Source: Acidipropionibacterium timonense (GTDB lineage: Bacteria; Actinomycetota; Actinomycetes; Propionibacteriales; Propionibacteriaceae). Taken from it: a stretch of DNA of 64,000 bases. This document shows, piece by piece, positions 11,245-19,867 of the stretch. Numbering within the stretch: position 1 is the stretch's first letter; every line of letters starts with the position of its first letter. Location of the stretch: the NCBI RefSeq assembly GCF_900605005.1, contig NZ_LR027558.1, positions 1,274,005 through 1,338,004 on the forward strand. The letters are read 5' to 3'. The notes beneath the pieces are model-generated. The model was not told the origin of the DNA. It did not search any database and was given only the letters and a program-made list of their open reading frames with translations. Both the position numbers and the translations under genes were made by a program.

Positions 11245-13170
11245 ATGGCGCACGACACCTTCGGAGGCCTCACGGGAGTGGATCTCCAGGGATTCCACTC
11301 CGGCGGCGACACCGAGTGCTGGAAACGGCTGGGATCCCACGTCGTCACCATCGCCGACGACGAGCGTGGCCAGGTCACCGGCACCCGCTTCGCCGTGTGG
11401 GCACCCAATGCCCGAGCCGTCCAGGTCATCGCCGACTTCAACTGGTGGACCGGCGACGACATGCAGCTCATCCCCGGCTCGGGCGTGTGGGGCACCTTCA
11501 TCGAGGGCGTCGGCGAGGGAACCCTCTACAAGTACCGCATCCTCGACCAGTGGGGCACCTGGCATGAGAAGGTCGACCCCATGGCCCGCTACAGCGAGCA
11601 GGCCCCGGGCAATGCCTCCATCGTCACCGAGAGCCACTACAGCTGGTCGGACGACGAGTGGCTCGAACGCCGTGCCGCGTCCAGGGCCCACCGCGAGCCG
11701 ATGAGCGTCTACGAGGTGCACCTGGGAGGGTGGCGTCACGGCTTGAGCTATCGCCAGCTCGCCGACCAGCTCGTCTCCTACGTCACCTGGCAGGGCTACA
11801 CCCATGTCGAGTTCATGCCCCTGGCCGAGCATCCCTTCGCCCCGTCCTGGGGCTACCAGGTGACCGGCTACTTCTCCCCGACGAGCCGTTACGGCTCCCC
11901 CGACGACCTGCGGTACCTCATCGACACGCTCCACCAGGCCGGCATCGGCGTCATCATGGACTGGGTTCCCGGGCACTTCCCCAAGGACGACTGGGCCATG
12001 GGCCGCTTCGACGGGACCGCCCTCTACGAGCACGCCGATCCGCGTCAGGGGGAGCACCTCGACTGGGGCACGTACATCTTCAACTACGGGCGCAACGAGG
12101 TGAAGTCCTTCCTCGTCTCGAACGCCCTGTACTGGGTGAGCGAGTTCCACGTCGACGGACTGCGCGTCGACGCCGTCGCCTCGATGCTCTACCTCGACTA
12201 CTCCCGTCCCGAGGGACAGTGGGTGCCCAACCGCTTCGGTGGTCGCGAGAACCTCGAGGCCATCGACTTCCTGCGCTACGTCAACTCGCACCTCTACGCC
12301 CGTCACCCCGGCATCGTCATGATCGCCGAGGAGTCGACGAGCTTCCCCGGGGTCACCAAGCCGGTCGACGCCGGCGGTCTCGGCTTCGGCTTCAAGTGGA
12401 ACATGGGGTGGATGAACGACTCCCTGCGGTACCTGGAGCTCGACCCGGTCCATCGTCAGTACCACCACGACGAGATGACCTTCGCCATGATCTACCAGTA
12501 CTCGGAGAACTTCATCCTGCCCATCAGCCACGACGAGGTCGTCCACGGCAAGGGGTCGATGATCAACAAGGTCGCCGGGGACGACTGGCGACAGTTCGCC
12601 TCCCTGCGCGCCTACTACTCGTACATGTGGTCCTTCCCCGGCAAGCAACTCGTCTTCATGGGCTGCGAGTTCGGGCAGCGCCGGGAGTTCGACGAGTCGC
12701 AGAGCCTCGAGTGGTTCGTCGCCGACCTGTGGGGTCACGGTGGCCTCAAGCGACTCTTCCGCGACCTCAACGCCGTCTATCGGGAGAACCCGGCCCTGTG
12801 GGAGCTCGACTCCGACCCACGTGGGTTCGAGTGGATCAACGCCAACGACGCCGGAGCCAACATCTTCTCCTGGCTGCGCCGTGATGAGCAGGGCTCGGTC
12901 ATCGCGTGTCTGACGAACTTCTCGCCCAACCCGCAGACCCGCTACCGGGTCGGGTTGCCGCACGTCGGCGTCTGGCAGGAGATCCTCAACACCGACGCCA
13001 CCGAGTACGACGGCACCGGCCAGTTCGGCAACCTCGGCCGGATCGAGGCGGTGGCCGCTCCCAACGACGACCGGTTCGACGCCACGGCGACCGTCTGCGT
13101 CCCGCCGATGGGTTCGGTGTGGTTGCGATGGGACCCGCAGGCCTCATCGTCCGCCCCGCAGTCCTCATGA
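11245..13170 (+). CDS. glgB: 1,4-alpha-glucan branching enzyme GlgB
   Basis: A 641-residue GH13 enzyme that creates alpha-1,6 branches. One CBM48 module (residues 40-130, RFAVWAPNA) precedes the barrel. GYQVTGYFSPTSRYG, the nucleophile Asp near 309 in GLRVDAV, Glu near 362 in IAEEST and SHDEVVHGKGSM near 428 are all branching-enzyme signatures. Many actinobacterial GlgB proteins are about 730 residues and carry a second N-terminal module that is missing here. The ATG at 11245 follows GAGGAG. It closes the glucan operon and would branch the linear chains made by GlgE. Confidence 0.95.
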   Translation: MAHDTFGGLTGVDLQGFHSGGDTECWKRLGSHVVTIADDERGQVTGTRFAVWAPNARAVQVIADFNWWTGDDMQLIPGSGVWGTFIEGVGEGTLYKYRILDQWGTWHEKVDPMARYSEQAPGNASIVTESHYSWSDDEWLERRAASRAHREPMSVYEVHLGGWRHGLSYRQLADQLVSYVTWQGYTHVEFMPLAEHPFAPSWGYQVTGYFSPTSRYGSPDDLRYLIDTLHQAGIGVIMDWVPGHFPKDDWAMGRFDGTALYEHADPRQGEHLDWGTYIFNYGRNEVKSFLVSNALYWVSEFHVDGLRVDAVASMLYLDYSRPEGQWVPNRFGGRENLEAIDFLRYVNSHLYARHPGIVMIAEESTSFPGVTKPVDAGGLGFGFKWNMGWMNDSLRYLELDPVHRQYHHDEMTFAMIYQYSENFILPISHDEVVHGKGSMINKVAGDDWRQFASLRAYYSYMWSFPGKQLVFMGCEFGQRREFDESQSLEWFVADLWGHGGLKRLFRDLNAVYRENPALWELDSDPRGFEWINANDAGANIFSWLRRDEQGSVIACLTNFSPNPQTRYRVGLPHVGVWQEILNTDATEYDGTGQFGNLGRIEAVAAPNDDRFDATATVCVPPMGSVWLRWDPQASSSAPQSS

Positions 13171-13184
13171 GTGTGGACGCGCCG

Positions 13185-13219
13185 TAAGATCCTTCTCGGT
13201 CCGTCCCGCCGGACGGACC
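13185..13219 (+). promoter_or_regulatory. Candidate promoter and leader hairpin of the PTS gene
   Basis: A -10-like TAAGAT at 13185-13190 is followed at 13198-13219 by a perfect 9-bp inverted repeat, GGTCCGTCC/GGACGGACC with a 4-nt centre. The repeat falls at the expected transcription start, which suits a repressor operator; a leader hairpin is the alternative. The distance to the ATG at 13245 leaves room for AGAAGG as ribosome site. Confidence 0.5.
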
Positions 13220-13244
13220 ACCCCACACAGAAGGTCCTACGACT

Positions 13245-15344
13245 ATGTCTTCAACTCCCTCCCAGATCGTCGAGGCGGTGGGCGGCCCGGAGAACATCAC
13301 GAGCCTCACCCACTGCGCGACGAGGCTGAGGTTCCAGCTCAAGGACGGGTCCCGGGTCGACACGCCGACCGTCGAGGCCATTCCCGGCGTCATGGGCGCC
13401 GTCCCCCAGAGCGGCGACCGTTACCAGGTCGTCATCGGCGGTGCCGTCGACAGCGTCTACAAGGACATCATGGCCCTGCCCCAGATGCAGAACCTCGGTG
13501 CCGCCGTCAAGGGTTCCCAGAGCGACGCCGACGTCAAGGCGGCAGCACGGGCCAAGGGACCCCGTGGCCGGTTCTCCTGGCTCGACACCTTCTTCGAGTT
13601 CCTCTCGGACTCCTTCCGGCCCATCATCGGTGCCCTGCTGGGAGCATCCCTCTTCATCACGTTCATGTCGCTCATGGCGACGACGGGGGTCATCGGCAAC
13701 TGGGCCGACTCGCGTGTCACGCTGTCGCCGAGCTGGCAGTTCGTCAACCTCACGTGGAAGACGGTCTTCTACTTCCTGCCGCTCATGGTGGCCTACAACG
13801 CCTCGAAGAAGCTCAACGTCGATCCCTGGGTCGGCTTCGCGACGATGGCCATCGTCATGCTGCCGGGATTCAACGGCCTGGCCAGCGTCGCCCACAACGC
13901 CACGGTCGCCGGCTCGGCGGTGAAGATCGTCAACATCTTCGGTCTGCCGTTGACCATCTTCGACTATGGTTCGACCGTCTTCCCACCGCTGCTCATGGCG
14001 GCGGTGCTCGGCCCGCTCAACAAGGGCCTCAAGAAGATCATCCCGCAGAACGTCCAGCTCATCTTCGTGCCGTTCCTGGCCATGCTCATCATGATCCCGC
14101 TCACCGCCTTCCTCATCGGCCCGATCGGCGTCTACCTGGGTGCCTACCTGGCCAAGGGCCTGGCGGCCGTCAACGGCACGAGCGCCTTCATCTTCGCGGT
14201 CCTCATCCCGCTGGCCTACCCCTTCATGGTGCCGTTGGGACTGCACTGGCCGCTCAACGCCGTCATGCTCCTCAACATCCAGACCCTCGGCTACGACTAC
14301 ATCCAGGGCCCCATGGGTGCGTGGAACTTCGCCTGCTTCGGTGCGACGGCCGGTGTCCTCTTCCTGTCGATCCGCGACAAGGACGTCACCATGCGTCAGA
14401 CGGCGACCGGAGCCCTGGCGGCCGGCCTGCTCGGCGGCATCTCCGAGCCGAGCCTCTACGGCATCCACCTGCGGTTCAAGCGGATCTACCCGTCGATGCT
14501 CGTCGGCTGCCTCACCGGTGGTCTCATCATCGGCTTCGGCGGCGGGCTCCACACCAGCGCCTTCATCTTCACCTCGCTGCTCACCATCCCGGCCTTCGAC
14601 AAGATCGGGCTGTACTGCATCGCCATCGCAGCGTCCTTCCTCGTCTCGATGATCCTCGTCATCGTCCGTGACTACCGGACGCCGGAGGAGAAGGCTGCCG
14701 TCCGTGCCGAGGCGCAGGCCCGCCAGGCCGCGGAGGCCGCGGAGTCGGCCGAGCCGGCAGCGGTGGCCTCACCCGTCGCTGCCGCGGCGGTGGCAACCCA
14801 GGGCGCGACCGCCGGGGCAGCCACGCCGGCCGCGCAGCAGATCGAGGATGCCTCGGCATCGTCGGCCGACCCGCAGGACGGGGCCGGCACGCTCACCGTC
14901 CTCTCGCCGCTGGAGGGCAAGGCCCTGCCCATCACCGAGATTCCCGACCCGGTCTTCTCGACCGGCGTCGTCGGCCAGGGTGTGGCCATCGACCCGACGA
15001 GCACGACCGTCGTCGCGCCCGCGGCCGGTACCGTCGTCACCGCCCCGGCATCGGGGCACGCCCTGGGCCTCAAGCTCGAGAACGGCGTCGAACTGCTCAT
15101 CCACGTCGGCATCGACACCGTCGAGCTGGCTGGCAAGGGCTTCGACGTCCACGTCAAGGCCGGTGACACCTTCACCGCCGGGCAGCCCCTGGTGACCTTC
15201 GACCGCAAGGTCATCGCCGACGCCGGGTACTCCAACATCACGCCGGTGCTCGTGACCAACGGCTTCGACTACTCGGAGGTCACCGGGATCCCTGCCGACG
15301 CCGTGACGACGTCGACCCCGGTCATCACCGTGACGAAGTCCTGA
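13245..15344 (+). CDS. PTS beta-glucoside/trehalose-type sugar transporter, EIIBCA
   Basis: A 699-residue membrane permease with domain order B-C-A. EIIB has its phosphocysteine at Cys24 (LTHCATRLRF). EIIC (about 105-485) has several hydrophobic spans and the substrate loop GGISEPSLYGIH near 400. An Ala-rich linker (about 490-545) leads to EIIA with the phospho-histidine near 620 in IHVGIDTVEL. This is the beta-glucoside/sucrose/trehalose PTS family, and the sequence does not fix the sugar. The convergent GH65 phosphorylase plus beta-phosphoglucomutase suggest an alpha-linked disaccharide such as trehalose, which would enter as a 6-phosphate. It has its own promoter 75 bp after glgB. Confidence 0.88.
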   Translation: MSSTPSQIVEAVGGPENITSLTHCATRLRFQLKDGSRVDTPTVEAIPGVMGAVPQSGDRYQVVIGGAVDSVYKDIMALPQMQNLGAAVKGSQSDADVKAAARAKGPRGRFSWLDTFFEFLSDSFRPIIGALLGASLFITFMSLMATTGVIGNWADSRVTLSPSWQFVNLTWKTVFYFLPLMVAYNASKKLNVDPWVGFATMAIVMLPGFNGLASVAHNATVAGSAVKIVNIFGLPLTIFDYGSTVFPPLLMAAVLGPLNKGLKKIIPQNVQLIFVPFLAMLIMIPLTAFLIGPIGVYLGAYLAKGLAAVNGTSAFIFAVLIPLAYPFMVPLGLHWPLNAVMLLNIQTLGYDYIQGPMGAWNFACFGATAGVLFLSIRDKDVTMRQTATGALAAGLLGGISEPSLYGIHLRFKRIYPSMLVGCLTGGLIIGFGGGLHTSAFIFTSLLTIPAFDKIGLYCIAIAASFLVSMILVIVRDYRTPEEKAAVRAEAQARQAAEAAESAEPAAVASPVAAAAVATQGATAGAATPAAQQIEDASASSADPQDGAGTLTVLSPLEGKALPITEIPDPVFSTGVVGQGVAIDPTSTTVVAPAAGTVVTAPASGHALGLKLENGVELLIHVGIDTVELAGKGFDVHVKAGDTFTAGQPLVTFDRKVIADAGYSNITPVLVTNGFDYSEVTGIPADAVTTSTPVITVTKS

Positions 15345-15375
15345 CGTCCCCTCACCGACCTGTCAGTCCCCTCAC

Positions 15376-15420
15376 CGCACAGGGCGGCCCGGTCCCTCGA
15401 GGACCCGGCCGCCCTGTGCG
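15376..15420. terminator. Bidirectional terminator between PTS and GH65 genes
   Basis: A 20-bp stem with one mismatch and a 5-nt loop (left arm begins CGCACAGGGCGG) sits between the convergent PTS gene and the GH65 gene. It is GC-rich without a strong U-run, as is usual for these genomes, and can serve both strands. Confidence 0.8.
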
Positions 15421-15469
15421 TGTCATCGGTGGAGCGCCGGAGCCATCCTGCCGGGACCGCGTGAGGGTT

Positions 15470-17995
15470 TCAGGACTGCGTGGGGCCGGCCTGCCACGGC
15501 TCGGACCCGTCCTCCCGTCGGTCCACCGATCGGTCGGCCTCGTCGGGAACCTCCGACGTCACGAGGGAACCGTCGGCGCGCCTCAGGCCGGCGACGGGAT
15601 GGGTCCCCGTCAGCCGCGGCCGGACCGGGCCCTGACCGGCGAGGGCCACCCGAACCGGCTCGTGGCCGACCCGGACGAGCTCCCCCCGGACGGTGACCTC
15701 GCGCTCCGACCCGGTGAGCACCTGGAAGGTCGCGGCGTCCCGTTCGATCGTCACGAGCAGGTCGGAGTCGCCCAGGACGAGGTGGTGACTCAACGACTCC
15801 CACTGCGCCGGGAGTCGCGGATCGAACCGCAGACTGGCCCGATCACACCGCATGCCGGCGAACCCGTGCACGAGACAACCCCAGATGCCCCCCGCTGAAG
15901 CCACGTGGACGCCGTCGCCGGCGTTGTCGTGGACGTCGGCCAGATCGCAGAACAAGGCGGAGCGGAAGTACTCCATGGCCATGTCCTGGTGTCCCACCTC
16001 GGCGGCGATGATGGCCTGGACGACGGCCGACAGACTTGAGTCCCCCGTGGTGATGGGGTCGTAGTACTCGAAGTCGGCGAGCTTGACCGCCTCGGTGAAC
16101 TGGTCGGCCTGGAGGAACATCGCCAGCACGACGTCGGCCTGCTTGAGCACCTGGTGTCGATAGATGACGAGCGGGTGGTAGTGCAGGAGGAGCGGGCGGC
16201 TGGAGGCCGGGGTGTTGGCCAGGTCCCACAGTTCACGGGAGAGGAACTGGTCGTCCTGCGGATGGATCCCGAAGGTCTCGTCGAAGGGGATGACCATCCC
16301 TGCCGCGCACTCGTCCCAGCCCCGCACCTCGTCGACGTCGAGGTGCAGCTGCGCGCACAGGTGCTGGTACCACAGGGGGTCCTCGGTCCGCATCCGCCGC
16401 ATGACGGCGGCGGCGTCGGTGAGGTTCGCCCGGGCCATGACGTTGGTGTAGAAGTTGTTGTCGACGACGGTCGTGTACTCGTCGGGCCCGGTCACCCCGT
16501 GGATGTGGAACTCACGTTCCCCGTTGAGCCTCCAGAACCCCAGGTCGGCCCACATCCGTGCGGTCTCGACGAGCACCGGGGCCGCGTCCCGGAAGAGGAA
16601 CTGCTTGTCCCCCGTCGCCCGGGCCTGGGCCATGAGTGCGTGGGCGATGTCCGCGTTGATGTGGTACTGGGCGGTGCCCGCGGCGTAGAAGGCCGAGGCC
16701 TCCTCACCGGTGATGGTGCGCCACGGGAACAGGGCGCCCCGTTGCGAGAGCTCCCCCGCCCGCAGGCGCGCCTCGGGAAGGGTGTTGACCCGGAACATGA
16801 GGGCGTTCTGGGCCAGTCGCGGGTGGGTGTACGTGAGCATGGGGATGACGTAGACCTCGGCATCCCAGAAGTAGTGCCCCTCGTACCCCGATCCGGTGAC
16901 GCCCTTGGCCGGGATGCCGAGCTGATCGGCCCTGGCCGCGGCCTGGGCGATCTGGAAGAGGTTCCAGCGAATGGCCTGCTGGGTGCCCGTGGGGGCCCCG
17001 GTCACCTCGACGTCGGCGGTGCGCCAGTACTCCTCGAGCCACTCCTCCTGCTGGCGCAGGTAGGACTCGTGTCCCTGCTCACGCACCCGGTCGAGAGTCC
17101 GGCGGACCCGGTCGAAGAGCTCCTTGACCGGGACCTTGCGCGAGGTGTGGTACGCCACGGCCTTCCGGACGCGGATCGGCACCCCCTGACGTGCCTCGAT
17201 CCGATAGACGCGCTTGCCGATGTCGGGGCTGGTGTCGATGAGCGCCTCGTACTCGTTCTCGGTGTCGATGGTGTGATCGGCCCCGACGGCCAGCGTCATC
17301 CCCGACCGGGCGGTGCGGAACCCCAGGATCATCCGCTGGTCCGAGTGCCAGTCGATCTGGGGTTCCAGGACACGGTCGGCGAAGGCCCGGGCCCGTCGCG
17401 GGTCCTCGATCTTCCCCATGGCGCGGTCGTGCTCGCGGTACTCGTCCATGCCGTCCTGGCGGTTGAGGATCTGCGAGCTGATGACGACCGGGGCGTCCCC
17501 CTCGAGCATCGTCACCTCGATGTCCATGAGGGCCAGGTGACGCTGAGTGAACGAGACCATCCGCGAGGTGGCGACGCGCACGACCTTGCCCGCCGGGGTG
17601 CGCCACACGAGCTCGCGACGCAGCACCCCCTCCCGGAAGTCGATCCACCGCTTGTAGGACTGCAGCTCGTTGACGCTGAGCAGCAGGGGCTCGTCATCGA
17701 CGTAGAGCTTGACGAGCTTGGCGTCGGGAACGTTGACGATGGTCTGCCCGGTGCGTGCGAAGCCGTAGGCGGACTCCGCATGGTGGATGTCCCAGGTCTC
17801 GTGGAACCCGTTGATGAAGGTTCCGTGCGCCCAGGAGTCCCGACCCTCGGACGGATTGCCCCGCATCCCGAGGTAGCCGTTGCCCACGGCGAAGAGGGTC
17901 TCGGTTCGTCCCAGGTCCTCGGTGCTCGGGGCGGTCTCGACGAGCGCCCACGGGTCGTCCGGGAACCGCCAGCGGTCCATGGGATCGACGGTCAT
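15470..17995 (-). CDS. Glycoside hydrolase family 65 disaccharide phosphorylase
   Basis: An 841-residue GH65 protein, longer than the usual 750-790 because of a polar C-terminal tail of about 60 residues. FAVGNGYLGMRGNPSE near 37, YEGHYFWDAEVYVIPML near 370 and the catalytic acid Glu near 506 in TGPDEYTT identify the maltose/trehalose/kojibiose phosphorylase group, which yields beta-glucose 1-phosphate. The ATG at 17995 overlaps the pgmB stop (ATGA), so product and next enzyme are coupled; the same gene pair is known as Rv3400-Rv3401. Specificity cannot be read from sequence. If the convergent PTS delivers trehalose 6-phosphate, a 6-phosphate-specific phosphorylase would fit best. Confidence 0.88.
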   Translation of the reverse strand: MTVDPMDRWRFPDDPWALVETAPSTEDLGRTETLFAVGNGYLGMRGNPSEGRDSWAHGTFINGFHETWDIHHAESAYGFARTGQTIVNVPDAKLVKLYVDDEPLLLSVNELQSYKRWIDFREGVLRRELVWRTPAGKVVRVATSRMVSFTQRHLALMDIEVTMLEGDAPVVISSQILNRQDGMDEYREHDRAMGKIEDPRRARAFADRVLEPQIDWHSDQRMILGFRTARSGMTLAVGADHTIDTENEYEALIDTSPDIGKRVYRIEARQGVPIRVRKAVAYHTSRKVPVKELFDRVRRTLDRVREQGHESYLRQQEEWLEEYWRTADVEVTGAPTGTQQAIRWNLFQIAQAAARADQLGIPAKGVTGSGYEGHYFWDAEVYVIPMLTYTHPRLAQNALMFRVNTLPEARLRAGELSQRGALFPWRTITGEEASAFYAAGTAQYHINADIAHALMAQARATGDKQFLFRDAAPVLVETARMWADLGFWRLNGEREFHIHGVTGPDEYTTVVDNNFYTNVMARANLTDAAAVMRRMRTEDPLWYQHLCAQLHLDVDEVRGWDECAAGMVIPFDETFGIHPQDDQFLSRELWDLANTPASSRPLLLHYHPLVIYRHQVLKQADVVLAMFLQADQFTEAVKLADFEYYDPITTGDSSLSAVVQAIIAAEVGHQDMAMEYFRSALFCDLADVHDNAGDGVHVASAGGIWGCLVHGFAGMRCDRASLRFDPRLPAQWESLSHHLVLGDSDLLVTIERDAATFQVLTGSEREVTVRGELVRVGHEPVRVALAGQGPVRPRLTGTHPVAGLRRADGSLVTSEVPDEADRSVDRREDGSEPWQAGPTQS

Positions 17996-18705
17996 GACAC
18001 CAGCTCCTCCAGATCGGCGACGACGAGTTGCGCGCCGGCGGCACGCAGCGCCTCCGGGCCGGCACCACGGTCGACCCCGACGACGAGTCCGGCTCCGGCG
18101 GCCGCACCGGAGCGCACCCCGGAGACGGCGTCCTCGACGACGACGCACTCGCCGGGGGCACGGCTCAGCATGGACGCCGCGGCCAGGTAGGGATCCGGCG
18201 CCGGTTTGCCCGCCAGGCCCTGCTCCTGGGCCACCTGCCCGTCGACGATGACGTCGAAGAAGGACGTCAGCCCGGCCCGGTCGAGCACCTGCCGGGCGTT
18301 GCGGGACGCCGAGACGACGGCCCGGTCGACGTGCCGATCGACGAGTTGACGGACCAGCCGGAGCGAACCGGGATAGGGCTCGATGCCGTCACGGGCGAGC
18401 ACGGCGAGGAAGAGCTCGTTCTTGCGGTTGCCGAGCCCACAGACGGTGGTCGCGTCGGCGGGGTCCTCGGGCGTCCCCTCCGGCAGGGTGATGCCGCGCG
18501 AGGCCAGGAAGTCGCGGACCCCGTCATAGCGGGGACGTCCGTCGACGTGGGCCAGGTAGTCGGCGTCGCTGAAGGGTCGAGGGTCGCCGTGGTCGGCCAG
18601 GACGGCGTCGAACATCTCCGCCCAGGCCCGCCGATGGACGCGGGCCGTGGGCGTCAGCACGCCGTCGAGGTCGAAGAGGAAGGCCGTGAAGGAGGACAGA
18701 TCCAT
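17992..18705 (-). CDS. pgmB: Beta-phosphoglucomutase (HAD superfamily)
   Basis: A 237-residue HAD enzyme that turns beta-glucose 1-phosphate into glucose 6-phosphate. The HAD aspartates are visible in FLFDLDGVLT (residues 9-18; Asp12 and Asp14), with the motif-II serine in VVSAS near 130, GKPAPDPYL near 167 and VVVEDAVSG near 190. The Thr after DGVL and the cap domain fit beta-PGM, although a trehalose-phosphatase-like HAD is a weaker option. It is directly coupled to the GH65 gene. The ATG lies 6 nt after a TAGCAT hexamer and has no ribosome site, which indicates a leaderless transcript that starts this two-gene operon. Confidence 0.88.
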   Translation of the reverse strand: MDLSSFTAFLFDLDGVLTPTARVHRRAWAEMFDAVLADHGDPRPFSDADYLAHVDGRPRYDGVRDFLASRGITLPEGTPEDPADATTVCGLGNRKNELFLAVLARDGIEPYPGSLRLVRQLVDRHVDRAVVSASRNARQVLDRAGLTSFFDVIVDGQVAQEQGLAGKPAPDPYLAAASMLSRAPGECVVVEDAVSGVRSGAAAGAGLVVGVDRGAGPEALRAAGAQLVVADLEELVS

Positions 18706-18711
18706 ACCCCC

Positions 18712-18717
18712 ATGCTA
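18712..18717 (-). promoter_or_regulatory. Leaderless-type -10 (TAGCAT) of pgmB
   Basis: TAGCAT on the minus strand ends 6 nt before the pgmB ATG, the spacing expected when the first transcribed base is the start codon. Confidence 0.6.
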
Positions 18718-18779
18718 TGGACACCTCGACGACATCCGAGCGCTCGACGGCCACAACGTCCCTCGACGTGGCCCCGGAA

Positions 18780-19724
18780 TCAGAAGAGGGCGGCGGCCAG
18801 GGCGCGACGGGCCGCGCTCACCTGGGGGTCCGAGGTGCCGACCATGTCGAAGAGCTCGAGGAGCCGGGCACGGGTGCGGTCGCGGTCCTCGTCGCTCGTC
18901 CGGCGGACGACGTCGACGAGGCGGTCGAAGGCCCCCTTGACGTCGCCCCCGAGGATCTGCACGTCCGCCGCCGCGAGCTGCGCGTCGACGTCGTGGGGAT
19001 ACTCCTGGGCGGTGGTGAGCAGTGCGCGCGGGTCGGCCCCGGCCACTCGGGACAGGACGCCGACCCCCGCCCGTCCGGCCTTGAGCACCGGGTCCTGCGG
19101 CTCCGCCGCGAGCAGGGCGTCGTAGGCGGCCAGGGCCTCCTCGTAGCGTCCTTCGTCGACGAGCTTCTCGGCCGCCACGGTCCGTGGGTCGGGACCGGCC
19201 TCGGCCTGGTCGACGCCCGCGGGGGTGGCGGTCGTCACGGGTTCGGCCCGTCCGACCATCCCCGAGGCGACCGCGGCCTGCGACACCTGCTCGGTGATCT
19301 CGCGCAGCCGCGTCTCATCGACGGTGCCCTGGGCCAGAGGAGCCAACTGACCTCCGATGAGGGCCACGAGCATGGGGACCGCCTGGATGCCGATGCTCTG
19401 GGCCAAACGAGGGTTGGCGTCGACGTCCACCCGGACCAGCAGCCATCGTCCGGCGGCCTCATCGGTGAGCCGCGCCAGCGTCGCCGACATCTCCTCGGCA
19501 CCGTGGGCGCGCGGCGAGGTGAACTCGATGAGCACCGGGTACTGCACCGACTTCTGGGCGAACTCGTTGAAGTTCTCCTCGGTGCCCTGCGCCACCCAGG
19601 ACCGACCGCCGCCCGGTTGCGAGGATGGGGTCAGCGACGGAGCGCTCGTGGAGGCGGCCTGAGCTGCCTGGGCCAGGCCCGACAGATCGACGGCACCCGG
19701 ACGGTTGAAGGATTCGACTGGCAT
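18780..19724 (-). CDS. Thioredoxin-like/TPR protein (CnoX/YbbN-like) without catalytic cysteines
   Basis: A 314-residue protein with a thioredoxin fold (about 45-150, SVQYPVLIEFTS then the cis-Pro loop QAVPML near 115) followed by a TPR-like helical region (about 175-314, VDEGRYEEALAAYDALL). The usual WCxxC is replaced by SPRAH (residues 70-74) and no cysteine is present nearby, so it cannot do disulfide exchange. The architecture matches the CnoX holdase-chaperone family, and a chaperone-like role is inferred. Related actinobacteria keep this gene (Rv1324) beside glgB/glgE, as here. It is transcribed divergently from pgm across 143 bp. The start at 19724 is the only one upstream of the fold. 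Confidence 0.85.
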   Translation of the reverse strand: MPVESFNRPGAVDLSGLAQAAQAASTSAPSLTPSSQPGGGRSWVAQGTEENFNEFAQKSVQYPVLIEFTSPRAHGAEEMSATLARLTDEAAGRWLLVRVDVDANPRLAQSIGIQAVPMLVALIGGQLAPLAQGTVDETRLREITEQVSQAAVASGMVGRAEPVTTATPAGVDQAEAGPDPRTVAAEKLVDEGRYEEALAAYDALLAAEPQDPVLKAGRAGVGVLSRVAGADPRALLTTAQEYPHDVDAQLAAADVQILGGDVKGAFDRLVDVVRRTSDEDRDRTRARLLELFDMVGTSDPQVSAARRALAAALF

Positions 19725-19867
19725 GACAGCAATTCAACGACCGATGGCGTCCCGAGGCAACCGACGGGGCCACCATCCGCACGGAACGCAGCACACAGCG
19801 CCCGCCGACTCGCGCCGATTGTGGCCCATGGACCCATCGGCTCCGGTCACGGTGAGAGGATGGCGGC

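Noticed and set aside
16154-18190. A 678-residue frame antisense to the GH65 gene
   Set aside because: Shadow frame caused by high third-position GC; no motifs and no start signal.
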